Positions 11,701 to 22,831 of a DNA stretch of 64,000 bases are shown here, piece by piece (the first letter of the stretch is position 1; each line of letters begins with the position of its first letter). The translations under genes and the position numbers were made by a program. The notes beneath the pieces were generated by a model, which did no database searches, was not told where the DNA came from, and saw only the letters and a list, made by a program, of their open reading frames with translations. Source of the stretch: Amanita rubescens (taxonomy: Eukaryota > Basidiomycota > Agaricomycetes > Agaricales > Amanitaceae); assembly GCA_015039365.1 (NCBI GenBank), contig WION01000016.1, positions 310,001 to 374,000 of the forward strand, written 5' to 3'.

Positions 11701-13194
11701 ACACCGGTCGTGGCTGAAGAATGTGTGCTAACGGACTTGGGGGACCCCGATGGAGAAGGCGTGGAGTTTGATGCCATCACTGGTTGCCAACGATCCAAAA
11801 CTGACGATTTCCTCGGAGTGCGGGATTTGCTCGGGGGACTGGGAAAAACAGGAATGGGACTTTCCAGCTGCGAACTGATTTTGACCATGCTCTGGACAAA
11901 TCCCCGCCCCTGCAACCGGCTTATGCTTGGCGTAAGTTCTTTCCCAGCCGGCGGCTTTATGAAGGCAGGAGATAGAATAATCGAGGAAGAACTTAGGTTA
12001 GACTGCGGTAATGGCCGTGGTTCTGGCTGGATCGGTCGCGCGAGGTAGGTGGTTGCAGCAGGCAGCTTCTGCACGGGCATAGCAGCGTACGAAGAACGGG
12101 GGGGATGACGTGGATTGGCTAGAGATGGAGATGAAGAGGTAAATCGATCGCTATTTGGAGTGCTCGGACCAACGCCTTGAAATTGGGAAACCTTTCGCTC
12201 GGAAGACCGTGAAGATGGACGGTCACCGTCCTTTCTCGAGTAGGCTCTGGCAGGTGTGCTAATTGCTCGTTCCCTGATACCTGGCCTTTGGTGTGGTAGG
12301 GGTTGTTCCTTGCCACCAGGTATTGGAGGAAAAACAATTTGTTCTTTCGGATCCGTTTTATGTGAAATCGCAGGATCATCGCCGATCCCACTAAATTTCT
12401 GAGATGCAGAGTGCCTCTCATTGCCCCTAGCCCCCTGAGGCGTTACGGCCCGTTCCACTGCTTTCTCGTCGTGCCTCTTAGTAACGGGTGGGGTGCGAGA
12501 ATTGGCGGCGACAGATATTTGGTCAACGCTAGTACTCTCCTGGAAGCGCACGGTAGATGGTCGTTGCCCAACTAAGCCCGGCATAGCAATGCCGCCTCTA
12601 CCAAAGACAGGATGAGGGGCAGCGATAGTCGAACGTTGTTCAAATTGTGTCGGATCTGTTGCATCCTGCTGAGGAGCATGCTTGTTTAATCTTGGTCCAG
12701 TTGCACGACCACCAATGAAAGCAGCCAGTGACATTGGCTCAGATTTCTTCTGAGAGTGTACCTGCGACATTTTCGAACTTGGTGAAAGAGGCTTCTGAGC
12801 GCTGACGGCCGGTTCAACGTTGCGCCGCCCACTTATGAATCGTCTCGACGCATCAACTGAATGCGTCTCTCTCTCTATAAATGTGTGGCCGGAGTCTGAG
12901 CGCGTAGCGAAACTAGGTGTTTCACCAGAGACTTGAGCTAATGCGGATTTAGAGGGATGATACATGTCTGCGTCACGACTTACAAAGCTCTGCAGGCTCT
13001 GGACCACGACTTCGCCGTAGTCTGGCTTTCCGCGCAGCTGCTATTTCCTCTTCCAACCGTCTCTGCTCTGCCTCATCGTCCGCGTCGACTTGACGCTGTA
13101 GCGCCTTGATCCGGTTCGTCCATTCCGCCAAATCTGCTTCAGGCTTAAGTATGTCGTAATTACGGGGTCGTGAGGGGCTAGATAAGGTGTCCAT
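8800..13194 (-). CDS. Gelsolin/villin-like actin-binding protein with long disordered N-terminal region (DUF4045-type)
   Basis: About 1,300 residues. It starts MDTLSSPSRPRNYDILKPEA and runs into a coiled-coil-like segment LAEWTNRIKALQRQVDADDE plus EEEIAAARKARLRRS, the signature I recall for the DUF4045 N-terminus of fungal gelsolins. Some 800 residues of Ser/Pro/Thr-rich, low-complexity sequence follow. The C-terminal third holds gelsolin-fold repeats: LVSTNLWIWRGRQSQ, VWYGCGSNQAERQAALEYA, and GVYIIDCIWEFFILVGSKAR. It ends with PPTVHVLVLPSQLPLDLRL, NDGDVPDHMNIL and LQKTSWEMECLKD, then MLPLGVD. Gelsolins sever or cap actin filaments in a calcium-dependent way; the acidic calcium ligands were not checked. 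Two short 3' exons are supported by frame. Its start is 160 bp from the stop of the WD40 gene, both on the minus strand. Confidence 0.82.
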
Positions 13195-13352
13195 GAGTTT
13201 GGTATTCACACGCGATTCGGCGCTTGGTATACAACGAAGAACGGGTACTTCAGTGACGGTATCTCGGCGGGTGTGGCCAAAGACAGGTGAATCGCACGTG
13301 ATCAAAATATAAGAAAGCTCAAAACAAAACACGACATTAGTTAGTGTTAACA

Positions 13353-14549
13353 TTACAATGTAGCCTCGTCAGGAGCCTTCCAAACTTTAACTGTTCCATC
13401 AGCACTGGCGGTTATCATCTCTCCTGAATCTGTGGGATGATGTTCAGTCCAAGTAATAACCTTATGATGCACTTTTGTCGGCGGATCCGGAGGTAGTACT
13501 TTGGCCTATGATAATCAATGAGGGCAGCACACTGGTTCCGATGCCGTCGTGACTTACATCCATCAAGTCCCATGCCCATATCATTCCATTTTCGTCGCCG
13601 CAAACAACAGTGGCTTCAGCGTGCCCAAAGCACCCGCGGCAGCGGTATGAAGTATTCACGTGGCCCGTGAAATCATTGAGTAGTCTTCCAGTTGACATAT
13701 CCATCAGGCGGATGTGAGAGTCGAGCGATGTGACAAGGTAAGTCTGATTGTCCTGAGTAGGTACCACAGAAGTGACAGGTTCTGTAGATCCTCATAAGAA
13801 ATTATAGATCGCATCGCGCACGCGACTTACGTCCTATGAAATCGGTCCGCAGTTCACCCATACGAAGATCGTATGTCCGAACATATCCATCAACAGAACC
13901 CGCGATAACGATGGTGGCACCAACGTAAATAGTCTGTATCGTGTCCCGCGCCTCTTCCAGGACTTGGATTGGTTGCCTGTTTTGAGAACTAAACAATCTT
14001 CGTGTCAGAATGCAACAAGAGCTTCCATTCAAGACTTGCCGCAGGTCCCATAGCCTCACGGTCGCATCATAGGATCCTTCGTACATCACAATTAGAGTAG
14101 CCCCTTTTCTCGTGTACAACGCGACGTACCACTGGCTACCACGCTGGCATCTTCGTTGAATTCAACAGCATGGACTTTACCCAAATGACCAGAAAGCCGC
14201 CGCAGGGTGCTTGCGGTAGCAACATCCCAGATGAAGACGGACCTATCTCCACCTGCTGATACAAACTTGGCGTTGTCGTGGGCCCTAGATCGCGGTTAAG
14301 GTTCAATAAAGGTTGATGGTGAACGTCTTACACTGCAACTGTGAGGACCTCGTAGCCATGTGCGGAAAAAACCTTAATTTCAGAACCAAGCGCGACGTTC
14401 CATAATCGTACAGTCCTATCTTGTCCCCCGGTCAGGGCATACTTCGCGGAACCCTTCGAGTAGCGTGCGACGTTTACAGGTCCTTTGTGAGTATCCAGAG
14501 TGGCATGGAGGCTGCGTGCCAGAGGGCGCGGGCCGCGGGACGGCGCCAT
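13353..14549 (-). CDS. WDR83: WD40 protein of the WDR83/MORG1 family
   Basis: Starts MAPSRGPRPLARSLHATLDT followed by HKGPVNVARYSKGS, the MORG1 N-terminal pattern. Successive WD repeats are visible (DRTVRLWNVALG, ASGSYDATVRLWDLR, AGSVDGYVRTYDLRMGEL, SLDSHIRLMDMSTGRLL, DENGMIWAWDLMD, TASADGTVKVWKAPDEATL). This makes a seven-bladed propeller of roughly 315 residues, the usual size of the family. WDR83/MORG1 acts as a MAP-kinase scaffold and associates with late spliceosomes in animals; the fungal role is probably in splicing. Several short introns split the blades. It is divergent from the F-box/WD gene, with just 62 bp between the two start codons. Confidence 0.88.
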
Positions 14550-14611
14550 CTGGTTTTGGTCAACTTAAACGTGCGTCTGCGGAGCCGGTAATTTCTTATC
14601 CGCTTTCCGTC
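14550..14611. promoter_or_regulatory. 62-bp bidirectional promoter between two WD40 genes
   Basis: The region separates the start codons of the WDR83-like gene (minus) and the F-box/WD gene (plus). It contains no TATA box. Its small size means the core promoters and both 5' leaders must overlap, or transcription of each gene starts inside the other's first exon. Start codons were chosen on homology. Confidence 0.5.
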
Positions 14612-16304
14612 ATGTCCAAGCGCCCGCTCTCCCCGGCTTTGCTACCACATCCAAAGCGCCTGCAGGGTCCCAAGGACGCACGTAACCAAGGACACTCGCT
14701 GCCCTCTCTCTCTGACGAGCTCATCTTGTGCATTTTTTCACATCTGTCTTCAGTAGACTTATGTGCAGCCCAGGCAACCGTCAGAAACTGGTCAAGATTG
14801 GCCACAGACAACGAGCTTTGGAGGAAGATTTATCTGAGAACTTTTGGCCGATCCAGGCTGCGAGGGGGTAAAGGCTTTGTCAGCCGCGCAGACGGATGGG
14901 AGGTAAAACCCCTTCCAACTCGAGTGGTAGGAGATGAAATCAAGGACTGGAAATGGATGTTTCGCATAAGTTCGAATTGGCGAAAAGGCAAGTTGTTTGC
15001 GCGATAATATCGGTCGCAAGTTACACCCCTTCCCCCTAGGGCGTTGCACAGTAGAAAGACTGCACGTCACTCCCTCAGAATCGGCACAGGATTCGCATCA
15101 GATACATATATTATTAACTGGCCCTTACATCATTTCCGCGTCCTCGAGGCCCTCTACTTCTCCGTGGATTTGCTTGTCAGGTCCAGGTTCTTGGGGGCTG
15201 TCTCACAAATTGCACTGCCCTACCGTTCATTCAGGCCTCTACCATATAACCGCGCTTGCCCAAGATCAATCACTTACAAATGCCAGTCATACCAGAATTG
15301 CCGCATTTCTTCACAATGGCGAATTATACATTTTTCACGTAGATCACTCAAACCCAGCCTCGTCTAGGTTGGAAATGACCCATTCACCAGTCAGAAGATT
15401 CGCAAGGACTTCGTCGATATCTCAGGCAGTATATCACCACCCCATTTTAGTTGCGTTATCAGAATCATTCAACCTTTCTATTTATGATTTGTCGTCGGGC
15501 TCTGTCAGGCACTCGCAAACACTAACTTCATTTACGTCTTATCCTCCGACATCCCTGGTTTTATCAGCACCTGCCCCTGACATGTATAAGCTAATTCTCA
15601 CCTACTCTGTGCCTGTATATCCTAGGCACTGGTCTGTTGGCGTGACAGAACTTGTTATATCAGGTCCTTCACTTGGCTCAAACGCAGTTACGTCTAAATT
15701 ATCCCTTCCTCCTTTACCGCACCAATCGTCGATCGCACAGCCCATGTGCGTGGCGTCAACCCGATCTACGCGAGCGGTTGACGTCCCCCAGGGATGGATG
15801 GATGAAAACAAGCTTCGTTATATGCAAGAACAATGGAGCCGCAAAGTAGCTCGGGTTTCTGACACTCAAACTGATGGAAAATGGGTGATTTTAGCCCCCA
15901 CAGACCCAGCGATCTTCACTAGTTCATCATCAAGTCCGGAGACCTCGGTGTCCAACTCTAACCCGATGCAACTCTACTCGCCAACGAGCTTACAATTATA
16001 CCGCCTTTCACTTCCATCACCTTCCCCTTCAGTTTCTGCTCCCCGACCGAAGCTTATATTTGTTCGGAATTTGCATGGTCATAGTGGTCCCGTATCATCA
16101 ATCGCGGTTGCGGATGGCCGATGTGTGAGCCTGGGCGTTGATGGAAGTATCTGGGTATGGGATTTGGAAGCAGGGACATCAACAGAAGTATCTGGTCTAA
16201 ATTCCGAAAACGCGCATGTTGACAGTGGCGCTGTCGTATTCGATGAGAGAAGGATTGTCACTGCGCGAGGAGGTGATATCATGATACGGAGGTTTGATAT
16301 GTGA
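14612..16304 (+). CDS. F-box protein with C-terminal WD40-like region
   Basis: Two exons code for 546 residues. The N-terminus MSKRPLSPALLPHPKRLQGP carries a basic nuclear-type patch. An F-box follows at about residues 32-75 (LPSLSDELILCIFSHLSSVD then WSRLATDNELWRKIYLRTFG). After the single intron the sequence reads WRKGRCTVERLHV, a usual F-box to propeller transition. The remainder is a degenerate beta-propeller, with one clear WD repeat near the C-terminus (LHGHSGPVSSIAVADGRC, GSIWVWDLEAG). F-box/WD proteins recruit substrates to SCF ubiquitin ligases through Skp1. The substrate is unknown. The intron has a GC donor. It is divergent from the WDR83-like gene. Confidence 0.85.
14988..15039 (+). 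other. GC-AG intron in the F-box/WD gene
   Basis: The intron begins gcaagt after CGAAAAG and ends cccctag, 52 nt. It joins WRK to GRCTVERL with total coding length divisible by three (376 + 1265 nt). No GT donor nearby keeps the frame. Confidence 0.75.
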
Positions 16305-17211
16305 TTATAAAACGTTAGAGTCCCCTAGCCGATTCGCCTTGCTTCCGACGAATGTTTTTGTATCGGAGATCTTATTGAGGTTGCGTGCTTTTCTCTTGCT
16401 TCGATGTGCCACGTTGTAACACGGTTGTCCGATATTCTTGTAGGCGACATGTATAAACTAACAAGTGTTGGAAGAAAGAATTCGATGTTTTCCGACAGCA
16501 CGGACCCGTTATCGTCCAATGTCTGAACAGGTTCCTTGGACATCGATGAGATCGTTCACTATACATTTTAGGGCAAAATACTTGATCGCCGAACTCTTCT
16601 GATGCAGCTATCTCATGGCCAAAGCACGACCCCTTTCGTTTTCACTCTAATGCATCAGTCCGATGTGCGTGCTTTTGGAGCCGAGTGAGCGCATCTTAAA
16701 TCTACAGTAGAATCCAGCTTAACGCGCAGCAGCTGTATGAAGAACATGCAATGAGCGCATTTAGTAATCGGTTTTCATGTCTGCTGCGCCACACCAAACT
16801 CTTACCTCGATTTCCTGCTTCGCACATGTCAAACAAGATTCAAGACGCATGTCCGCTAACACGAGAATAGCACAAATAAGTAATTTAATCCACTTCTAGA
16901 GGATGAATCACAGGAGATGGCATTATCTGAGCCTATCGGACCACTCCATGGAATACTCGGGCTCCTAACAGGGTAAAGTAGAGCAATTAAAAGCAACGAT
17001 CGCGTTTGCGGGAAGATAACAGAGGTTGACAAATATTGCAGCTTGGAGACCTTGAGTTTGACCGCGACCGATTGTGCTTCCCCCTGTCGCCGGTCCAAAG
17101 GGACCGGTTACAAGCTGTCAAGTTCAGAAAAGTATTTATACTTCGTAGGATTGTTCAAGACTTTGCCTCTTGAGCTCTTGCGACTGCCAGCAAGTTGTAT
17201 CTGACAAACTA
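16305..17211. other. Intergenic region, no gene recognised
   Basis: About 900 bp between the F-box/WD stop and the velvet start. Short open frames on the minus strand have no recognisable domain or codon pattern. It probably holds the 3' UTR of the F-box gene and the velvet promoter; I see no distinct element. Confidence 0.5.
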
Positions 17212-18406
17212 ATGCACGCCGGTCGAGACTCCCGCCAAACTTCCGGGCCCGCTCCTATAGGCCAACAGAAGCCAATTGGCAGTCCCGTCACTTTCCTGTC
17301 AGGGAAATTTTCTGGGAAAACAGTCCGTACCGAGTTGCAGGAAATTCAAAAGGCGGATCTAGGACGAAAGTGGGTTTTATTTCCTTTTTCACGGAATCGA
17401 TATTTACCGATGGTTGATCTAGGTACGCCAAGGTCGATAGACGTCCTCTCGACCCTCCGCCGATCGTCCTCTTGAAGTACTTTACGGTCACCGATGTGGG
17501 CACGCCAAATGAGCTCCAGCAAGAAATAGAAAACTATCAGTAAGTTGATACATGAAAAGATCTGTATCAATCCGTTATATTTGACCAGGGCCATACCAAA
17601 CGTCGGCATTATGTGCTCATTAGATTTATTCCCGGTGCCCGGCTTCCTGGCTGAAGCAGATAGTGCATCGAGCTCTACATACGTCGACGCAACTCGAGGA
17701 CGCTTTCAAGAATCCAAGAGGAACGAGCTCACATACTTTCCCCTCCACCCCTTCAACACGACTCACGCGGAGATGCCGCCTTTCCAGATCCCTAGGCGGC
17801 AACCCATGTTGAAGACGATCAATAACGGAGAGCAACCCCGCGATGTTGTGTACAAGTTAGAAAATCATCTCATCACAGAATCGTCAAAGCTAACGCCGGC
17901 ACTCGTGGGCGAGAAGTTTGTTGAGCCTGTTCTCGTGAATCACAAGGGCAAAGATTGCTTGATGTTCGTCTTTGGTGCAAGTGTCCGATTTCCGCTTTGG
18001 GCGACCTTTCAGTGTTAAAGTACCTTTTCATATGCAGGACCTAGCAGTTCAGCGCGAGGGAACATTCATTCTGCGCTATCGCGTTTTTGATATCTGGTCT
18101 GCGGTTGCAGGGCCAGATCAACATCCCATTTTGGCGGAATGTTATGGTGGCACATTTAGAGTTTATTCAACCAGGGACTTTCCTGGGCTACAAGCGTCTA
18201 CGGAGCTGACTAAGGTTAGTTGTGATATTATAAATGTACCTTGCTCACTGGTGCTGTAGGCCGTATCTCGATATGGTGTCCGAGTCACGATGCGTGATTC
18301 AGAGCGAAAGCCAAAGGGACGAACAAGACATAGAAGTAACAGTAATTACCAGTCGTCCGAAGAGGACGTCAGCCAGGGATTTGATGTAGGTGAAATGGGG
18401 AGTTAA
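17212..18406 (+). CDS. Velvet-domain transcriptional regulator
   Basis: The start MHAGRDSRQTSGPAPIGQQK leads into GKTVRTELQEIQKADLGRK and then YAKVDRRPLDPPPIVLLKYF, the first half of the velvet fold. IPNVGIMCSLDLFPVPG is the central strand. A spacer of about 110 residues follows. FVFGDLAVQREGTFILRYRV and GGTFRVYSTRDFPGLQAS then TELTKAVSRYGVRV complete the domain. Velvet proteins are fungal-specific, NF-kB-like DNA-binding regulators of development and secondary metabolism that act as homo- or heterodimers. The short C-terminal tail is basic and serine-rich (RKPKGRTRHRSNSNYQS), a possible nuclear localisation signal. The insert between the two halves argues for the VosA/VelC-like rather than the VeA-like type, but I cannot place the subfamily. 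One intron uses a GC donor. Confidence 0.85.
17977..18037 (+). other. GC-AG intron in the velvet gene
   Basis: Begins gcaagt after TTTGGT and ends atgcag, 61 nt. It joins FVFG to DLAVQREGTF, the conserved velvet strand. The GT alternatives (g|gtgcaa, a|gtgtcc) give wrong frames. Confidence 0.72.
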
Positions 18407-19397
18407 CCGCGAGTCGCTACTAGAATATCCCCATATCATTGGCACGACTGCATGAAGACAGGGAGCCGGTGTATTAAATCATATATTGATATATTGTCGT
18501 TTGTTACTTAACTTAATAACCGCCATAACGCCCGAAAAGGAAAGTGTCTGAATTGCTCACGATAAGAGACCGACTCGAACCGAAAAGAAAACCGAGATGC
18601 CGCAGCAGACCGCGCACGCAATACCGACGAGGATAAGGTCCCTGGATCAAAATGCAGTAGGACGCAAGGTGCGGGTGGCTGGAAGGTCAGCATTATTAAA
18701 GTTTGAAACTGTGGCTCAGGTTAGTCAAGCTGTGTTTGTATAGAATTCTATCATATGAACCGACAAGCGGGCTGGCCATTCTATTGGATGGGGAACAAGG
18801 TATCATAGTCGACGTCTCACTTTGCGTCGATCGCAGCTCAAGCTCATGGACCCGGGAGCGTCTGTGTCTCGCCATGGTTGTCGGCTACGTTGAAACAACT
18901 CCTGTAAGCGAGTGTGATATGGTTGGTGGCGTCTACTACATGCGTGATACATAGATGGAAGTAGCTATCCCCACGATTCCAGCGCACGCCCCCGCGCCTC
19001 GGATTGATGGCCGAATGGTAGTTCGCGCAGTTCTGGTCACTGGATGCGCTGATCTGGAATTGGATGTTTGGAACGCAGCTATAGAAGATGGAGATAAAGG
19101 GGAGATAGATGGATGAATGGGGATGAAGTGATGGATTAGCTTATCAGGGAATTAGTCGGAATCGGAGAGTCGGGAGGGATATTTGGATAAGAGGTGGTGG
19201 TGTTGGTAGGTGGTAGTGAAGAGAAGAGGAGGATGGCAGTGCGGAAGGGGAAGAGCGGGCGACGGAAGCGTAAGACAAGAAAGGAAATAATGCATTGAAG
19301 TGTGCTTTCCACCGAGGACCACCTGTTGTGCTTGACACACGCCCAATCCCTTCTTTCTTTCTGCGCTCTCGCACGCGTCCCTTCACCCTCCCTCCCC
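18407..19397. other. Intergenic region with purine-rich upstream block
   Basis: About 990 bp without a recognisable gene. The stretch from about 19080 to 19290 is strongly G/A-rich on the plus strand; it is followed by a C/T-rich leader (19330-19397) just before the next start codon. An open frame around 18703-18954 has no ATG start and no domain. Confidence 0.5.
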
Positions 19398-20916
19398 ATG
19401 TCCTTTCTCCCTATTCCTCATCGCGAACCCCCCATCCAACGCCCTCTCATTCCCGAAGTTTGCCTCCGATTCCAGCACCCGACACACATGCCACACGACA
19501 TCTCCCTCAACCAGAAGCCAGACCAATTCCGTCCTCAACAGCCATGCTACATTGCTCCTACCCAGTACTCTACCCAAATCCCTCTCATGGTCCAGATCAG
19601 CCCTGGTGTTTGGTCCGATGGGAGGCGTAAGGTCATGTCTGCAAACCACCCTGACGTTAGGGCTTTCATAGCAGAGGCCCGCAGAAGCCTAAAATTACCC
19701 CTTCCTCCTTCCGAAGTCGTCTTTGTGCTCGCCGCACTCGAGGTTTTTTACAAGCCAGGTGATCCAGTCCACTGGCTCTTCTGGAGTGACCACAAAAAGT
19801 GCATCACAGCTGAAGTGGTCACTCGCATCTCTCGTATGTACTCTCGCCATCCGATTTTCCTCGCTCATCTGGGCCCGTCTAGTTCACCAACCCGCTCTCA
19901 TAAGATCGGATGTGGCATGGAATGGCACACCCGAGTACCTTTCAATTCTTGCAAACCACCACGGTTCCACCTGGAGACAGTTCTTTGAGAACAAAGATTG
20001 GTACCCGATACTGGTGCCACCCAAATCAGGTGTGCCCAAGGTGTTGAATCTCCGCAAGAGAAAAGTCGCCCCTGGAGCCATGTGCGAGTCCAAAAGCCCT
20101 TCACCAGACGATGAACAGGAAGAAGAACCTATCTCCAAGCGATCCAGAAATCTACCCGCGAGAATTACTGAGAAACGGGCCATCAACAATGATATCACCT
20201 CGCACATTGACACGGCTTTGTCCCCACCCATTTCCAACGATGTCATGCCTTTGGACGAAATAACGCCTTTGGATACCCCTCATTTTATCGCAAAGTCCCT
20301 TCCTCAAGATTCCTTCGAGGAAAAAGAACCATCATCGCAACTGCGCTCGAATGGACGCCAACAGCGTCGACGTAAGCGCCCCTCCCCGAAAGCAACTCAC
20401 GAACAGGGTTCTGATGCAAACGAATCTACTCGCGGCTCCTCAAACGGCCCGGTTGATTCCGCACTCGCTGTATTGCCCGATGATACCAACTCTCTCCAAT
20501 CGTCTATAGATTCCGGACCTACAGATTCGGCATCATCCACCAACTCACATGCTCGGAACAGATCCACTTCTTATGCATCAGCTGGAACTTTGGTTGGATC
20601 CTCGCATGGACGACGATCGTCGTCAATTTTATCCACGTGCACCGCCGTGGATGGCGGAGCCGCCACTCAAGATAAGAAAAAGGTCTTGAAGGAAAAAGGA
20701 TCCGAACAGTGCGATTCCTACGAATCCGAAAATAGATCGGAAGCTGATGCGACGACAAACGAGGCGGACGATGACGAATCTGTTGGTGTTGTCACCCGGG
20801 GCAGAGCACGAGGCAAGACGATGGAAAAGACGTCCAGTGCATCTGTCGTTAGCAGACCCAAGGCCACAACCCATACAACGAACTCAAGAAAAAGGACCAA
20901 AAAAGCAAGATCGTGA
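19398..20916 (+). CDS. Orphan nuclear-type protein, disordered C-terminal half
   Basis: Two exons joined by a 49-nt intron (19834-19882) give 489 residues with exact frame (436 + 1034 nt). The N-terminal third looks folded: VMSANHPDVRAFIAEARRSL, VVFVLAALEVFYKPGD, WLFWSDHKKCITAEVV, then after the intron WNGTPEYLSILANHHGSTW and ENKDWYPILVPPKSG. The rest is Ser/Glu/Lys-rich and disordered, with several basic clusters (LNLRKRKVAP, RQQRRRKRPSPKA, NSRKRTKKARS at the end) that suggest nuclear localisation. I do not recognise a family. An in-frame ATG at 19302 would add 32 residues; 19398 is preferred because it follows the pyrimidine-rich leader. It looks like a lineage-specific basidiomycete gene. 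Confidence 0.65.
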
Positions 20917-21281
20917 CGAATTATGATTTAATGATCTCAATACCGTGTATTACCGACATCTCATGGTCTAACAAGATACCTGGGAGGATGGATCAGTAAA
21001 TCTGACCTTGTAATTATTTCCTGTTTTTCCTGTTAACATCCTATCTTTCAATTTTTTTTCCTCCACACTATCTGCATCTTTATCTGTACAGTGTCGCTGT
21101 TGTCTCCACATCAAACCCACACTATCATTCATGCTATCACTTATATGCCGCAGCCAAAGCAGGATACCTTGTAGCTGCACAGACTTGTAGACTGTAGCCT
21201 ATAGTCTTTGATGTCTCTAATACGCGTCCCTTGCCAAAGTAAAGCAGGTCTCGGGCGCGCGTCGGAAGCGCGATCGCTACG

Positions 21282-21297
21282 TGACGTCATCACGTGA
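21282..21297. promoter_or_regulatory. Overlapping TGACGTCA and TCACGTGA palindromes
   Basis: TGACGTCA (21282-21289) is the full CRE/ATF-type bZIP palindrome. It is followed immediately by TCACGTGA (21290-21297), a full CACGTG E-box palindrome of the bHLH class. The flanks add ACGTGACG. Two perfect 8-bp palindromes abutting in otherwise featureless DNA suggest a regulatory element; binding is inferred. Confidence 0.4.
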
Positions 21298-22601
21298 GTG
21301 TGATTATCGCGATTTCGTCACGCCATTTTTGGAAGGCACTCGACGTCAGCAATTCATTTGGCATGTCATGTCGGTTCTCACCGGCTCGCAACCGAATTAA
21401 ATAGTCGCACATTTGAAGCGACGTTTCGTTTAAGAGCGGAGGAATAAGCTACCTTCAGCCCTGTCTCTATTCTACGACCCTAGACTTGTCATTTAAGCTC
21501 TCTTCACACCTCTGCGACACAGGGCGTGGTGTCAGTGGAGGGGAACGGCCGCATTCGATGACCGGCGGATAACAGGGGCAATCCATGGATAAATGAAATT
21601 TGAAATCCAGACCCTCCTCTTAGAGTTCTTCCCGCGCCTGGATGTATAAATTACCTCGCGCTAGAAACATTCCAGAAGCAGAGTAAGGAACATCTCGTCT
21701 GAGACGAGAAATTTTTCAAAGGTACGAATGAGACGAAGCCGAACAACATACCACCCGTCACTGGCAGTCCCGCTGAGCCGTGATGTAAAGGTGGAAAGCT
21801 GTGCACCTCACTCGGCCAAGGACTCATGTCGACTCAAAATGCGTCCGCGATTGTCCTGATGGAGAAATGGGGTGGCCATTATCCAAGTAAACATTTAACA
21901 GACACACCGCATGTGACATTAATAATCCTGTTTTCAGACAATTGTTGGCATGAGGTACAGTGCCTCTCCAACGCAAGATATATAATAATAATGATGTTCG
22001 CATACGGTTTAAGTCCGGTACTATAAGTACGTTAACTGAAACGCACGTTCTAGCTTGAAAGGGGCAACGATGCAAACGGTCCGCAATACCCTGGAGTTAC
22101 CGCGGAAATGCAATGCATTGCGTAAATGGGTGTAGTTAAATCTTAATTAGCCGTTGGAGAATGAAGTTACCCGTGCTCGATTCTGCAAGACACGCTCCCA
22201 GACTGATATCGCGCCAGAATAAATGATAATATGGGGTACGGAGCGTTGCGTGCCGACGTCGGACGACGGGGACAAAAACGGACGCCGGCCGCATCTCTCG
22301 GAAACAATTGCGGGAACCAAACTGGTATAAATGTATACACTAGTAGTATAAACACTGCAATGGCATAGCATGGCGCCAAGCCGTGGTACGGCAAGAAGAA
22401 ATGACGCTCAAGTGAGGTTAGCGCCGCGTGAGACCAGCGTGGACCGCATGGATCGTATTTAGAGCAGGATGATCATAGAACATTTGTCAGGATTGACAAG
22501 GACTCAGGTGTCAGCAGCGGGCAGCGCGATCGGGACCCAGAGAAGGTTCCTGATCGCTTAGATCGGGTGGTTACGTAATATAAGTTACTGGGGTATGTTG
22601 A

Positions 22602-22712
22602 GAAGGGATAGAGAAGGGAGAAAAGGGAGAAAAGGAAGGAAGAGAGAATAAGAAGAAAGAGACCAGAATGGAGGGAGGGTAGGTACAGGGAGGTAGGGAG
22701 AAGTTGTACTGC
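22602..22712 (+). repeat. Purine-rich (GA) tract upstream of an orphan gene
   Basis: About 110 bp composed almost wholly of G and A on the plus strand, with repeats of gaga and aagg, ending about 120 bp before the start codon at 22832. It could be a nucleosome-depleted promoter element or a long leader. No exact unit length is kept. Confidence 0.5.
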
Positions 22713-22831
22713 CGAGGAAAATGCCGGAGCAGCAGGAGACACTTGCCATTTCTGCGTGCGCCGAACCTGTGACACCCAGACTTGCAACTACTTCCATTGT
22801 TGCGCTGGCCTTGTCTCTTCCCACCACCATC

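Larger units (their letters stand above)
20917..22831. other. Long gene-free region (1.9 kb)
   Basis: No convincing coding sequence on either strand. It contains a compact palindromic site cluster at 21282-21297 and a purine-rich tract at 22602-22712, described separately. It is probably a large upstream region for the orphan gene that starts at 22832. A non-coding transcript cannot be excluded by eye. Confidence 0.5.

Noticed and set aside
18585..18600. tRNA box-B-like sequence (ggttcgagtc on the minus strand)
   Set aside because: No matching stem, A box or cloverleaf around it.
18703..18954. Open frame of 83 codons
   Set aside because: It begins with TTG, has no domain or intron context, and lies in a gene-free spacer.
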